Both the position numbers and the translations under genes were made by a program. A stretch of DNA of 9,041 bases, from positions 1 through 9,041 of the forward strand of contig CAYZUE010000051.1 in NCBI GenBank assembly GCA_964481825.1. Reading direction: 5' to 3'. How positions within the stretch are numbered: the stretch's first letter is position 1; each line of letters starts with the position of its first letter. The DNA is from CAYZUE01 sp964481825. Its GTDB lineage: Archaea; Hydrothermarchaeota; Hydrothermarchaeia; Hydrothermarchaeales; JALUUU01. Under the pieces are notes generated by a model. It was not told where the DNA came from. It searched no databases and saw only the letters and a list, made by a program, of their open reading frames with translations. Below, piece by piece: positions 1 through 6,553 of the stretch.

Positions 1-2505
1 CCCATGATCGGTAAAGAAAGGTTCGCTTTCCTCAACCTGTTCGTAAAAGGGGATGCGTGGATAAGTACGGAAAAGCATCAAAGCAGCTCCTGGCTCACCA
101 TACTTACCCGCCATAATTTCTTCATAATTGTAACCTATAGTAGTGGTACATGAATCCAGCAATCGCTGGATATAGACCTCTGTTTTACCTTCAAGAGTGA
201 ATTTCCAGTGATCTGCAAAACGTGAATCGCCCAATTCTTCTCCGAGAGCTTTCGCAAAGCTGGCGATGATAGTTACATCATCCTTGGTGTTATAAATAGG
301 CTTAATTCCTTCTGGATTACGCCCCCATATTTCTAGAAAAGGATTAGAACAGGATGACGTAATCTCAGGCTGCTGAAATTCCATCCAAGTATTGGCCGGC
401 AAAACAAAGTCTGCGTACTCGCAAGAACTTGTCATCTCAATATCTGCTGATGCAATTAGTTCGATTAATGGATTAACATTAAAGAACATATCATAACCGT
501 GCTTTGCATTGTTGAAAAGATTTACATTATTAAACCAAAGTGCTTTAGTTGGTGTGGGCATATGAGTTTTACCGGTGAAAACTTTATGTCCATCTTTAGG
601 GGTGTCTACAATTAGTGGCCGATCTCCGTGATTCCAGTAAGCAGGTTCTTCATCTTTAAAGTACCCTCGAACCTTAATATCTTTTCCACTAGCATTGACA
701 TCCAAGTTATGGTTAAACGGGTCCTCACCTACCCATCCTTTAAACCCTGGGCCCGTCCATGGAGATCCCTGAAAATTGGCTGCCTTATAATTGCCAGCCC
801 AAGTATGGGATCCACTTCCCTTAACTCCGATATTACCCGTTAACATAAGAGGTAGATAGGTTGCCCTATTATGTAGAGTAGCATGAAACCAGTGATTTAT
901 GCCTTCACCAGTATGGATAGCTACTGGCTTAATTGTGGCTATATCATCAGCCAACTGCCGAATAAGTTCTTTAGGAGATTGAGATATCTCAGATACAGAG
1001 TCTAAATCATAATCCTGAAGATGAATCTTATACATCTCCCATAATGTCATTACTTCTACTGTGCTACCATCTGTAAGATTTAAATCCCCTTTCCACTCTA
1101 ATTTTGGATCAATGCCTGCATCGACCATGCGCTCCCCTACATCATCTCGAGTTATAGCTTTTATATCGTCACTATTTTTATCAAAGACTACAAAATCTCC
1201 AATCTCTTCGTGTTGTTCAGAAGTGAGTCCTTGACGCTTGAAACTAGGACCTTCAGAATCAAGGGCCGATTTATAACCAGAGATTACTTCATCAGCTCGA
1301 AGCCTCCGCAAATTATCTGTACGAACAAGCAAAGGAAAATCTGTAAACTTTTTAACAAAATCTTCATCATATTTATTTTCATCCATGAGAATTTTTGTAA
1401 TTCCTAAGAAAATTGTGGTATCTCCTAAACCACTACGACAAGGAATCCAATAGTCAGCTTTAGTAGCGGGAGGACTGTACTCAGGGGTGATAACAACTAT
1501 CTTTGCTCCTCGTTCCATACTTTCAATAAACCAATGAGAATCAGGCATTTTATTTTCAACAAGATTTTTCCCAACTTGAATATGAAGTTTAGTGGATCTT
1601 AAATCATTGAAGTCCACGTCAGATGTTTGTAGGCCATGAACCCACGGATGTCCAGGGGCTTGATCGCCATGCCAAGTATAGTTTGACCAGTTACGGGCAC
1701 CCATTGCATTTTCAGGTCCTACACCTCGAACATGAGAATCCAATAAGGCCATCAGGTTAGCATTCCTATACATACCATACTTACCCATAACACCTAAGAG
1801 ACCCATTCCCCCTCTGAACTTCATTGTTCTCGTACCGGCTACATTCCCTTCAGGATCAAGCATAGGATCTATCATTTCTATCGGATAACCCTGATCTAAA
1901 AGACGTTTCTTACCTTCTGGGCCGCTATAACGTTTAGCGATCGCCACATAGCCTTTTGCCATGTATTCAAACGTTTCATCCCATGTTGGACTAGCAAATT
2001 CATCCGTCCCCCGACTATCAAACTTATATTTACTACGATTGTTTCCAGTGTCTAAATCTGGAAATCCATCATCTGCCCATTGTTTCCACCCCTTCCTGAC
2101 TAATGGATATTTAAGACGATATGGACCGTATAGACGACGATGCATAGTGTAACCTTTAGGACACATACGAGGATTCCAATTAACGGTGGCCTTATTACCA
2201 TATAGATCGCTATACTCTTGATAATTATAGGTCTGTTCCTGTCTTATGGCTATACCATTACGTACAAAAGTACGGATACGACAACAGTGAGTATCATTCG
2301 GGGAACACACCCAATTATAGCTTGAATCATAGCGATATTGATCCCGATACACCTTCTCCCAGTCTCGCTCTGGATAATAATCCAGAGGGTTACCTACAAT
2401 AATTGGCCCCAAGTTACTTAGGGATAAGCCTCTGCTACCCAAAGTAGAAAGGGCCGTTACAGTTGCAGCACTAATCTTTAGAAATTCTCTTCGTGTTAGA
2501 GTCAA
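1..2505 (-). CDS. nxrA: NxrA-type molybdopterin oxidoreductase catalytic subunit (type II DMSO reductase family), C-terminus outside window
   Basis: The frame stays open for 835 codons from a TTG at 2505-2503 to the left edge, so the protein is cut before its stop; relatives are about 1100-1150 residues. The TTG is chosen because GGAGG (2518-2514) lies 8 nt upstream, no other start is near, and it places a twin-arginine motif (TRREFLK, residues 4-10) at the extreme N-terminus, implying export across the membrane with the cofactor bound. The FS0 iron-sulfur region reads CSPNDTHCC (67-75) with the last cysteine at 115 (PRMCPKG); aspartate 71 stands where NarG has a cysteine, as recalled for Nitrospira and anammox NxrA. 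NYTWHGDQ (275-282) carries the likely Mo ligand Asp281. Long stretches (RIRTFVRNG, YGPYRLKYPL, GKNLVENKMP, VVITPEYSP) resemble NxrA. Expected to interconvert nitrite and nitrate, but relatives act on nitrate, chlorate or selenate; direction is not decidable. Last gene of the visible operon, one base after the gamma subunit stop. Confidence 0.87.
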   Translation of the reverse strand, partial: MTLTRREFLKISAATVTALSTLGSRGLSLSNLGPIIVGNPLDYYPERDWEKVYRDQYRYDSSYNWVCSPNDTHCCRIRTFVRNGIAIRQEQTYNYQEYSDLYGNKATVNWNPRMCPKGYTMHRRLYGPYRLKYPLVRKGWKQWADDGFPDLDTGNNRSKYKFDSRGTDEFASPTWDETFEYMAKGYVAIAKRYSGPEGKKRLLDQGYPIEMIDPMLDPEGNVAGTRTMKFRGGMGLLGVMGKYGMYRNANLMALLDSHVRGVGPENAMGARNWSNYTWHGDQAPGHPWVHGLQTSDVDFNDLRSTKLHIQVGKNLVENKMPDSHWFIESMERGAKIVVITPEYSPPATKADYWIPCRSGLGDTTIFLGITKILMDENKYDEDFVKKFTDFPLLVRTDNLRRLRADEVISGYKSALDSEGPSFKRQGLTSEQHEEIGDFVVFDKNSDDIKAITRDDVGERMVDAGIDPKLEWKGDLNLTDGSTVEVMTLWEMYKIHLQDYDLDSVSEISQSPKELIRQLADDIATIKPVAIHTGEGINHWFHATLHNRATYLPLMLTGNIGVKGSGSHTWAGNYKAANFQGSPWTGPGFKGWVGEDPFNHNLDVNASGKDIKVRGYFKDEEPAYWNHGDRPLIVDTPKDGHKVFTGKTHMPTPTKALWFNNVNLFNNAKHGYDMFFNVNPLIELIASADIEMTSSCEYADFVLPANTWMEFQQPEITSSCSNPFLEIWGRNPEGIKPIYNTKDDVTIIASFAKALGEELGDSRFADHWKFTLEGKTEVYIQRLLDSCTTTIGYNYEEIMAGKYGEPGAALMLFRTYPRIPFYEQVEESEPFFTDHG

Positions 2506-2506
2506 T

Positions 2507-3463
2507 TTAACTGCCTCCTTTTGATGTCTTTTTATTCATCTTATTTAGGTAGTAATACTCGCCTGCAGCTACCAGTACAATGGAAAGAACTGGCAAAAGG
2601 TAAACTAAGGGTGAGGTTTTTTTTTCTGGAACCATCCAATACCAAGAAGAAACACTTTTCATTCCATCTCTTTCCCCCCCTGCCCCATACCAAACTGCAA
2701 AGGCAATAGATTGAAATTCACCCGGAGTAAATTTTGCAAGACCTTCTTCAGAGGTCATTGAGCGAGAATAAACAACTTTCCATTTTCCATCTTTGTAAAT
2801 CCCTTTTCCCTGAACATCTTGTAATTCAGTGGTGGTAAGGGATCCAAAACCACCAGCTACTAGATTCTCAATAACCGATTTTCTCATCTTTGAATTAGAA
2901 AAAATGTTTCCAGCTTCTTTTCCAGTAAGGAAGGTATCTGAATCTGGTAGTAAGTCTCCGGGATATAGATCATTTATCATATTAGGATATTTATCCTCTA
3001 TTTCTGCAAATTCGATCAAATCTTTTTCCCAGTCTGCTTTCCAGTGCCAAATGTTAACGGGTAAATCTTCATGGCCCATTGTGAAACGAGTTTTAGCTTC
3101 AGAGGTTGAAAATTGGATAGCCGCAGCATCTCGGAATTCTTCATGTTTCAAAAACCCACTAGAAGCTACAGGCGCCTCCCATTCTAAAAGAAAAGAAATT
3201 CTACTACCATCATAGACTGATCTGGCTGTAATTTTCTTCACATTTGCCTCGTAAATTCGAGGAATCGTAATTAGCTGAGCACTAAGTGGCACTTCTAAAA
3301 GCGTAGCCTCTTTCCAAACCTCTGCTTCTGGGTCATCAACAGGTGCTTCAGCTACTAACGTAGAGATAAGCGTAGAACTCTGAGAGTTTACTTCAGGTAT
3401 TCCTGTGTAGAATAAAAAACCCGCAACGAAAATAGCGATTCCCATTAAGATAATGTGTCTCAT
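2507..3463 (-). CDS. Haem b-binding gamma subunit of a type II DMSO reductase-family enzyme (NxrC/EbdC-like), membrane-anchored
   Basis: A 318-residue protein with an N-terminal hydrophobic segment (about 3-20, signal peptide or anchor), an external domain, and a C-terminal helix (about 280-300) followed by a lysine-rich tail, placing the tail in the cytoplasm. Met129 (RFTMGHEDLP) and Lys142 (WHWKADW) are 13 residues apart, exactly the spacing of the Met/Lys haem b ligands of ethylbenzene dehydrogenase gamma (EbdC Met101/Lys114), which strongly supports a haem b domain of the EbdC/DdhC/NxrC family. It should pass electrons between the beta-subunit Fe-S chain and a membrane or c-type partner. 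Start: ATG at 3463 is preferred over the in-frame TTG at 3478 because GGGAG (3476-3472) sits 8 nt before the ATG and includes the preceding gene's stop region. The gap from that stop is 5 nt. The C-terminal anchor is unusual, since EbdC/DdhC are soluble. Confidence 0.8.
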   Translation of the reverse strand: MRHIILMGIAIFVAGFLFYTGIPEVNSQSSTLISTLVAEAPVDDPEAEVWKEATLLEVPLSAQLITIPRIYEANVKKITARSVYDGSRISFLLEWEAPVASSGFLKHEEFRDAAAIQFSTSEAKTRFTMGHEDLPVNIWHWKADWEKDLIEFAEIEDKYPNMINDLYPGDLLPDSDTFLTGKEAGNIFSNSKMRKSVIENLVAGGFGSLTTTELQDVQGKGIYKDGKWKVVYSRSMTSEEGLAKFTPGEFQSIAFAVWYGAGGERDGMKSVSSWYWMVPEKKTSPLVYLLPVLSIVLVAAGEYYYLNKMNKKTSKGGS

Positions 3464-3468
3464 TATTA

Positions 3469-4176
3469 TCACTCCCAAGTGCGTGGCTCAACGCCAGCAA
3501 TATCATATTCTGCCATTATTATCTTCCAAATTTCTTCTTCTGTGAGAACATCCTCCCATGCAGGCATCGCTGAGTCCCATGGTGCTCCCTCAGGAGGCAG
3601 CCCTGGACCGCCTTTACTAATGCGCCAGAAGGCATATCCTTCCTGGATTATGCCCAAACTTTCCACTTTAAAATTCATTGGCTCTGGGAAATATCCTCGA
3701 CCCTCCGGACCTTTACCATCAGCTTCTTCACCGTGGCATTGCTGGCAGTTTGCCTCGTAAAGTTCTTTTCCTTCTTCTATATTCTCAAGTGTTTTAGGTA
3801 CAGGGTTTTCTAACCCCACAAATTCTATAGGTGGAGATGGATGCACACTTCGAAGTTGTGATGGTGGTGATGTTGTTGGAGCAACTGCCCCAAAAACTAT
3901 ATATCCAGCAAAGAGCGGGATGATGGATAATAAAACAAGCCTCATTACAGGTTGTTCTTTACCTTCTAACAGAATCTGGATAGGAGATAAAAATCTACTC
4001 CAGTCCTCATCTCTTACTGAAACAAATATTAGGATTCCAGTAATCGCTACTCCCATGTACATATAAATAACACTTGAAGGAATAGGTGCTGTGAAATTAG
4101 GCACTATAAATTTAAGAAAAACAAATATTCCTACTAGCAAACCAATTGCCTTTACAATTGCAGATTGTTTCTTCAT
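3469..4176 (-). CDS. Three-helix membrane protein with C-terminal monohaem cytochrome c domain
   Basis: A 235-residue protein. Three hydrophobic segments (about 7-25, 35-54 and 79-99) precede a proline-rich linker and a class I-like cytochrome c domain. The haem c site is CQQCH (144-148) in LYEANCQQCHGEEADGKGP, and Met204 (DSAMPAWED) is the probable sixth ligand; the closing helix LTEEEIWKII is typical of the fold. The cytochrome domain is predicted outside the membrane, facing the Mo enzyme. No function is recognised for the three-helix N-terminal part, and no His pair suggesting haem b stands out in it. The ATG at 4176 has AGGTGA (4191-4186) 9 nt upstream; this Shine-Dalgarno contains the stop codon of the preceding cytochrome gene, so the two are likely translationally coupled. 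It probably relays electrons between the gamma subunit haem b and the other cytochromes of the operon. Confidence 0.8.
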   Translation of the reverse strand: MKKQSAIVKAIGLLVGIFVFLKFIVPNFTAPIPSSVIYMYMGVAITGILIFVSVRDEDWSRFLSPIQILLEGKEQPVMRLVLLSIIPLFAGYIVFGAVAPTTSPPSQLRSVHPSPPIEFVGLENPVPKTLENIEEGKELYEANCQQCHGEEADGKGPEGRGYFPEPMNFKVESLGIIQEGYAFWRISKGGPGLPPEGAPWDSAMPAWEDVLTEEEIWKIIMAEYDIAGVEPRTWE

Positions 4177-4185
4177 TTTTATTCT

Positions 4186-4662
4186 TCACCTCTCCGCCTT
4201 ATACTTGTCAATTGCAGCTTTGATTTGTGTCTCTGATGAAGGATTAGATCCAAGGCTTTCTAGATACATTATAACTGCAGCTATTTCTTCATCATTTAAA
4301 CCTGCAGGCGGTTTATCGGCTGAAGGCATCATGCCTACAGGCCAGCCAGCCACAGGATTCGCATTAGGAATTAATAATTTTTCAGTTAGATAATCTAATG
4401 TAGTGTATCCTGGTACTTTGTTATCGGACTTTTTTCCTATATCCGTTAAGTCAGGAGCGCGTATTGCCTCTCCAAAAGAGTGACAGAGCAAACACCCTCT
4501 TGTTGAAACCAATTGTTTTCCAGTGGCAACACTTATTTTATCTATGGATTCTACCTTTTCCTTTATGGGTTCAACCTGAGGAATCAGGTTTGCAACTGCT
4601 ATGAATATTAAAACCCAAATGACCATAATAGCTGTTATTTTTCTAAAGGCAGATGTACTCAT
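4186..4662 (-). CDS. Membrane-anchored monohaem cytochrome c
   Basis: A 158-residue protein with one N-terminal hydrophobic helix (about 9-28), probably an uncleaved anchor, then a cytochrome c domain. The haem site is CLLCH (57-61) in STRGCLLCHSFGE; Met111 or Met112 (PVGMMPSAD) is the likely distal ligand, followed by the usual C-terminal helix LNDEEIAAVIMYLESLG and a short charged tail. The predicted topology puts the haem outside the cytoplasm. Its ATG overlaps the stop of the bd-like gene as ATGA (4659-4662), a strong sign of co-translation, and a G-run (4677-4673) upstream may serve as its ribosome site. Position directly after the bd-like subunit suggests a dedicated electron partner of that protein. 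The precise family is not identified. Confidence 0.83.
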   Translation of the reverse strand: MSTSAFRKITAIMVIWVLIFIAVANLIPQVEPIKEKVESIDKISVATGKQLVSTRGCLLCHSFGEAIRAPDLTDIGKKSDNKVPGYTTLDYLTEKLLIPNANPVAGWPVGMMPSADKPPAGLNDEEIAAVIMYLESLGSNPSSETQIKAAIDKYKAER

Positions 4663-6416
4663 TTCTTATCTTCCCCCGTAGAAGTACTTGAAGATTTTTC
4701 AGTTGAAGCTCCGCGTTCGATTCCCAACCAGAAAACTAAAGCCACTAGAAGGTAAAAGACGAATACAATTAAAGATACAGTCACTGCCATACTTCCTAAT
4801 GTGGGAGTCCAGAAGTCAGGAGATGTATCTTTAAGTACTCCATAAACATGCCAATTTTCCCTTCCAGCACTTCGTAAGTAACCCATAAGACCCATAAGGA
4901 GGGTTGCTACTGCTGCCATGGTGAACAATGTGTACTGGGAACGAGGAGGCATGTCTCCCCAGTTTATTGGACCAATATCCTTAGCTCCCTTAAAAAGTTT
5001 TAAGTCAATTACTAACACAAGAACCATAGTTGAAAATACTGTTACCACCTGTATTGGTGACCAAAACATAACTCTGCTAGCTGCGGGTATGAGATAACCG
5101 TAGACACCTATGGCCAATACAATTGCACCGGCTATCAATATTATTGCTCCCTGCTGTTTTTTCCCTTTTTCTGCCCAGGGGACCACTGCCTCTTTATTGG
5201 CTCTTCTATAGAGGATGAGGCTTACAAAAGTCGAAAGGATGACAAGGTTGACGGCAGTGTTCTTAGCAGACATTACGCCGAAAACGCCAAGAACTGGATG
5301 GTATGCTCCACCAAGGGCTCTTAATTCCTCGATGCTTCCCACCATTGTGTGGGGAGTTAGCCATACAGCAAAAGATGTGAATAGAATTACAGCCAATGGT
5401 AATCTAAATTTAGCATATCTTTCGCCACCTGGCATTCGTCTCATACCTATCCAAAGATAATAATTAGCTCCTAAGAAAAGGATGCCTATTAATACTGCTT
5501 GGATTACGAATAACCATGAGAAAAGTCCCCCCATCATCTGGATGCCAAGCTGTTGGCTATACATATAAATCTCAATCCCCATCCAGTAACCTGCAAATGG
5601 AAGTGGAATCAAGCCTACAAGTCCGATTACGTTTCCCACGTAACCCATCCAATCATAGTGGCCCTTTTCTTTCTTTGTATTAGAACCTAAAAATTTGAAG
5701 GCTGCATAAGCCCCAACTATAAACCCACCGAATGCAACATTTGCAATAATCCGGTGAATATTCATCGGGATCCAGGTGAAATTATTAACAGCTCCCCAAC
5801 CGCTAACTAATTGCCCGGCTTCATTTACGCCTGCTGGTGTAAGCATAAATTGCCCCCAGGCATTTGCAATGATTAGTAACCCAGTACCGAAAACGTTCAA
5901 TCCTATGCCAATCAATATATGGAGTCTCTTGTTATCCTGCAATTTATCCCAGGAATAACGATAAAGGTAGACACATACAACCTCTCCGAGGATGAATATA
6001 AGATAAAAGGGTATTGTAAATGAAAAGATACCTTTCATATACTCGAAGAAGCTTGGATATAAGATCGATACCAATATGAATAACGTCGCCCCCATAATTG
6101 CTGTTATTGTAAAAGCTGCTACCAATAGCCCAGTAAGTTCTCGGGCAAGATTATCATATTGCTTATCTTTAGTACGATACCCTATATATTCTGAAATGAC
6201 TGCAAAAATCGGTACTGCCAATACAAAGGCTCCAAAGAGGAGGTGAAGCTCAGCTGCTATCCAGACAGCTGTCCTGCTACCGATGCCCGGGAAGGCCCTG
6301 TATGATTCATTTGTTTCAAATATCCCTGATATATAAATGAGAAAAAGAATAAATAAAATAGCTGAGATTTTAGTTATGCCTTTTAAAACTCCCTTTGAAA
6401 TTCCGTTCGAATGCAT
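4659..6416 (-). CDS. Cytochrome bd-type subunit I-like (CydA-like) multi-haem membrane protein
   Basis: A 585-residue polytopic membrane protein with roughly a dozen hydrophobic segments; E. coli CydA has 522 residues. By eye it follows CydA: His58 (AAELHLLFGAF) matches the haem b595 ligand, His221 (NIHRIIAN) and Met450 in SRVM (447-450) match the b558 ligands, Glu145 lies 11 residues before WDKL like the CydA acidic residue, and IANAWGQ (183-189) matches the IANGWMQ motif. The GRQPW signature is altered to GRENW (518-522) and the preceding conserved glutamate is replaced (Ser516). No CydB gene is adjacent. Similar bd-like proteins are known from Nitrospira, where an oxidase role was proposed. 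Here it could be an oxygen reductase or a quinone-cytochrome c exchanger feeding or draining the Mo enzyme. First gene of the operon; its ATG has no Shine-Dalgarno and a TATA-like box about 30 bp upstream. Confidence 0.82.
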   Translation of the reverse strand: MHSNGISKGVLKGITKISAILFILFLIYISGIFETNESYRAFPGIGSRTAVWIAAELHLLFGAFVLAVPIFAVISEYIGYRTKDKQYDNLARELTGLLVAAFTITAIMGATLFILVSILYPSFFEYMKGIFSFTIPFYLIFILGEVVCVYLYRYSWDKLQDNKRLHILIGIGLNVFGTGLLIIANAWGQFMLTPAGVNEAGQLVSGWGAVNNFTWIPMNIHRIIANVAFGGFIVGAYAAFKFLGSNTKKEKGHYDWMGYVGNVIGLVGLIPLPFAGYWMGIEIYMYSQQLGIQMMGGLFSWLFVIQAVLIGILFLGANYYLWIGMRRMPGGERYAKFRLPLAVILFTSFAVWLTPHTMVGSIEELRALGGAYHPVLGVFGVMSAKNTAVNLVILSTFVSLILYRRANKEAVVPWAEKGKKQQGAIILIAGAIVLAIGVYGYLIPAASRVMFWSPIQVVTVFSTMVLVLVIDLKLFKGAKDIGPINWGDMPPRSQYTLFTMAAVATLLMGLMGYLRSAGRENWHVYGVLKDTSPDFWTPTLGSMAVTVSLIVFVFYLLVALVFWLGIERGASTEKSSSTSTGEDKK

Positions 6417-6442
6417 TTCAAATAGGCATATTTAAATTGGGG

Positions 6443-6450
6443 ATATATAA
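6443..6450 (-). promoter_or_regulatory. TATA-like promoter element for the minus-strand operon
   Basis: The minus strand reads TTATATAT, centred about 30 bp before the ATG at 6416 and preceded by a purine-rich stretch that could serve as a BRE. In archaea TATA centres lie about 26-27 bp before the transcription start, so the transcript would begin at or within a few bases of the ATG. No GG-rich ribosome site lies between, which fits a leaderless mRNA. A bacterial -10 reading cannot be excluded. Confidence 0.5.
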
Positions 6451-6452
6451 CA

Positions 6453-6469
6453 TTTTTTTTGAAAAAAAA
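6453..6469. repeat. T8-G-A8 near-palindrome
   Basis: Eight T, one G and eight A form a 17-bp inverted repeat immediately upstream of the minus-strand TATA-like box. It could be an intrinsically bent or rigid A-tract element, an upstream activating or operator site, or a chance product of the AT-rich spacer. Its right part (TTTGAAAAAAAA, 6458-6469) recurs 35 bp away at 6493-6504. Confidence 0.5.
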
Positions 6470-6491
6470 CTCTAATAACAATGTATTTTTC

Positions 6492-6511
6492 ATTTGAAAA
6501 AAAATTCAAAT
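6492..6511. repeat. Inverted repeat ATTTGAA-N6-TTCAAAT, candidate operator
   Basis: Seven-base arms (6492-6498 and 6505-6511) flank six A, giving a 20-bp symmetric site suited to a dimeric winged-helix regulator. It lies about 15 bp upstream of the likely kinase TATA box. Its inner 16 bases (6494-6509) recur exactly, in reverse complement, at 8912-8927 just after the response regulator. Function as an operator is inference; low sequence complexity weakens it. Confidence 0.4.
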
Positions 6512-6519
6512 TAATAATA

Positions 6520-6527
6520 ATTAATAT
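6520..6527 (+). promoter_or_regulatory. Possible TATA-like element for the histidine kinase operon
   Basis: ATTAATAT is centred about 30 bp before the ATG at 6554, the same distance as the element serving the divergent operon. The intervening bases contain no convincing Shine-Dalgarno, again fitting a leaderless transcript. The surroundings are so AT-rich that the exact box is uncertain. Confidence 0.33.
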
Positions 6528-6553
6528 GAATGTGAAAATATAATGATGTAATT

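Larger units (their letters stand above)
6417..6553. promoter_or_regulatory. Divergent intergenic control region
   Basis: 137 bp of very AT-rich DNA between the start codons of the bd-like gene (minus) and the histidine kinase (plus). It holds a TATA-like element for each direction, a T8-G-A8 near-palindrome and an inverted repeat (all listed separately). Neither flanking start codon has a Shine-Dalgarno sequence. The region is the obvious place for regulation of the respiratory operon by the neighbouring two-component system, but binding is inferred only from position. Confidence 0.6.

Noticed and set aside
1..2505. NarG-type cytoplasmic nitrate reductase
   Set aside because: The twin-arginine signal and Asp-containing FS0 motif, together with stretches such as GPYRLKYPL and NYTWHGDQ, fit the exported NXR-type branch better than NarG.
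2829..3215. 128-codon plus-strand open frame
   Set aside because: It lies wholly antisense to the well-supported gamma subunit gene and its translation has no recognisable domain.
3464..3478. TTG at 3478 as start of the gamma subunit
   Set aside because: The ATG at 3463 has a well-spaced GGGAG and begins directly with the signal-like segment; the TTG lies within the preceding gene and has no better ribosome site.
3455..3760. 101-codon plus-strand open frame
   Set aside because: It is antisense to the three-helix cytochrome c gene, including its haem-binding domain, and is a shadow frame.
4659..6416. Ordinary cytochrome bd quinol oxidase
   Set aside because: The GRQPW signature is altered, the adjacent glutamate is missing, no CydB follows, and c-type cytochrome genes are coupled to it instead.
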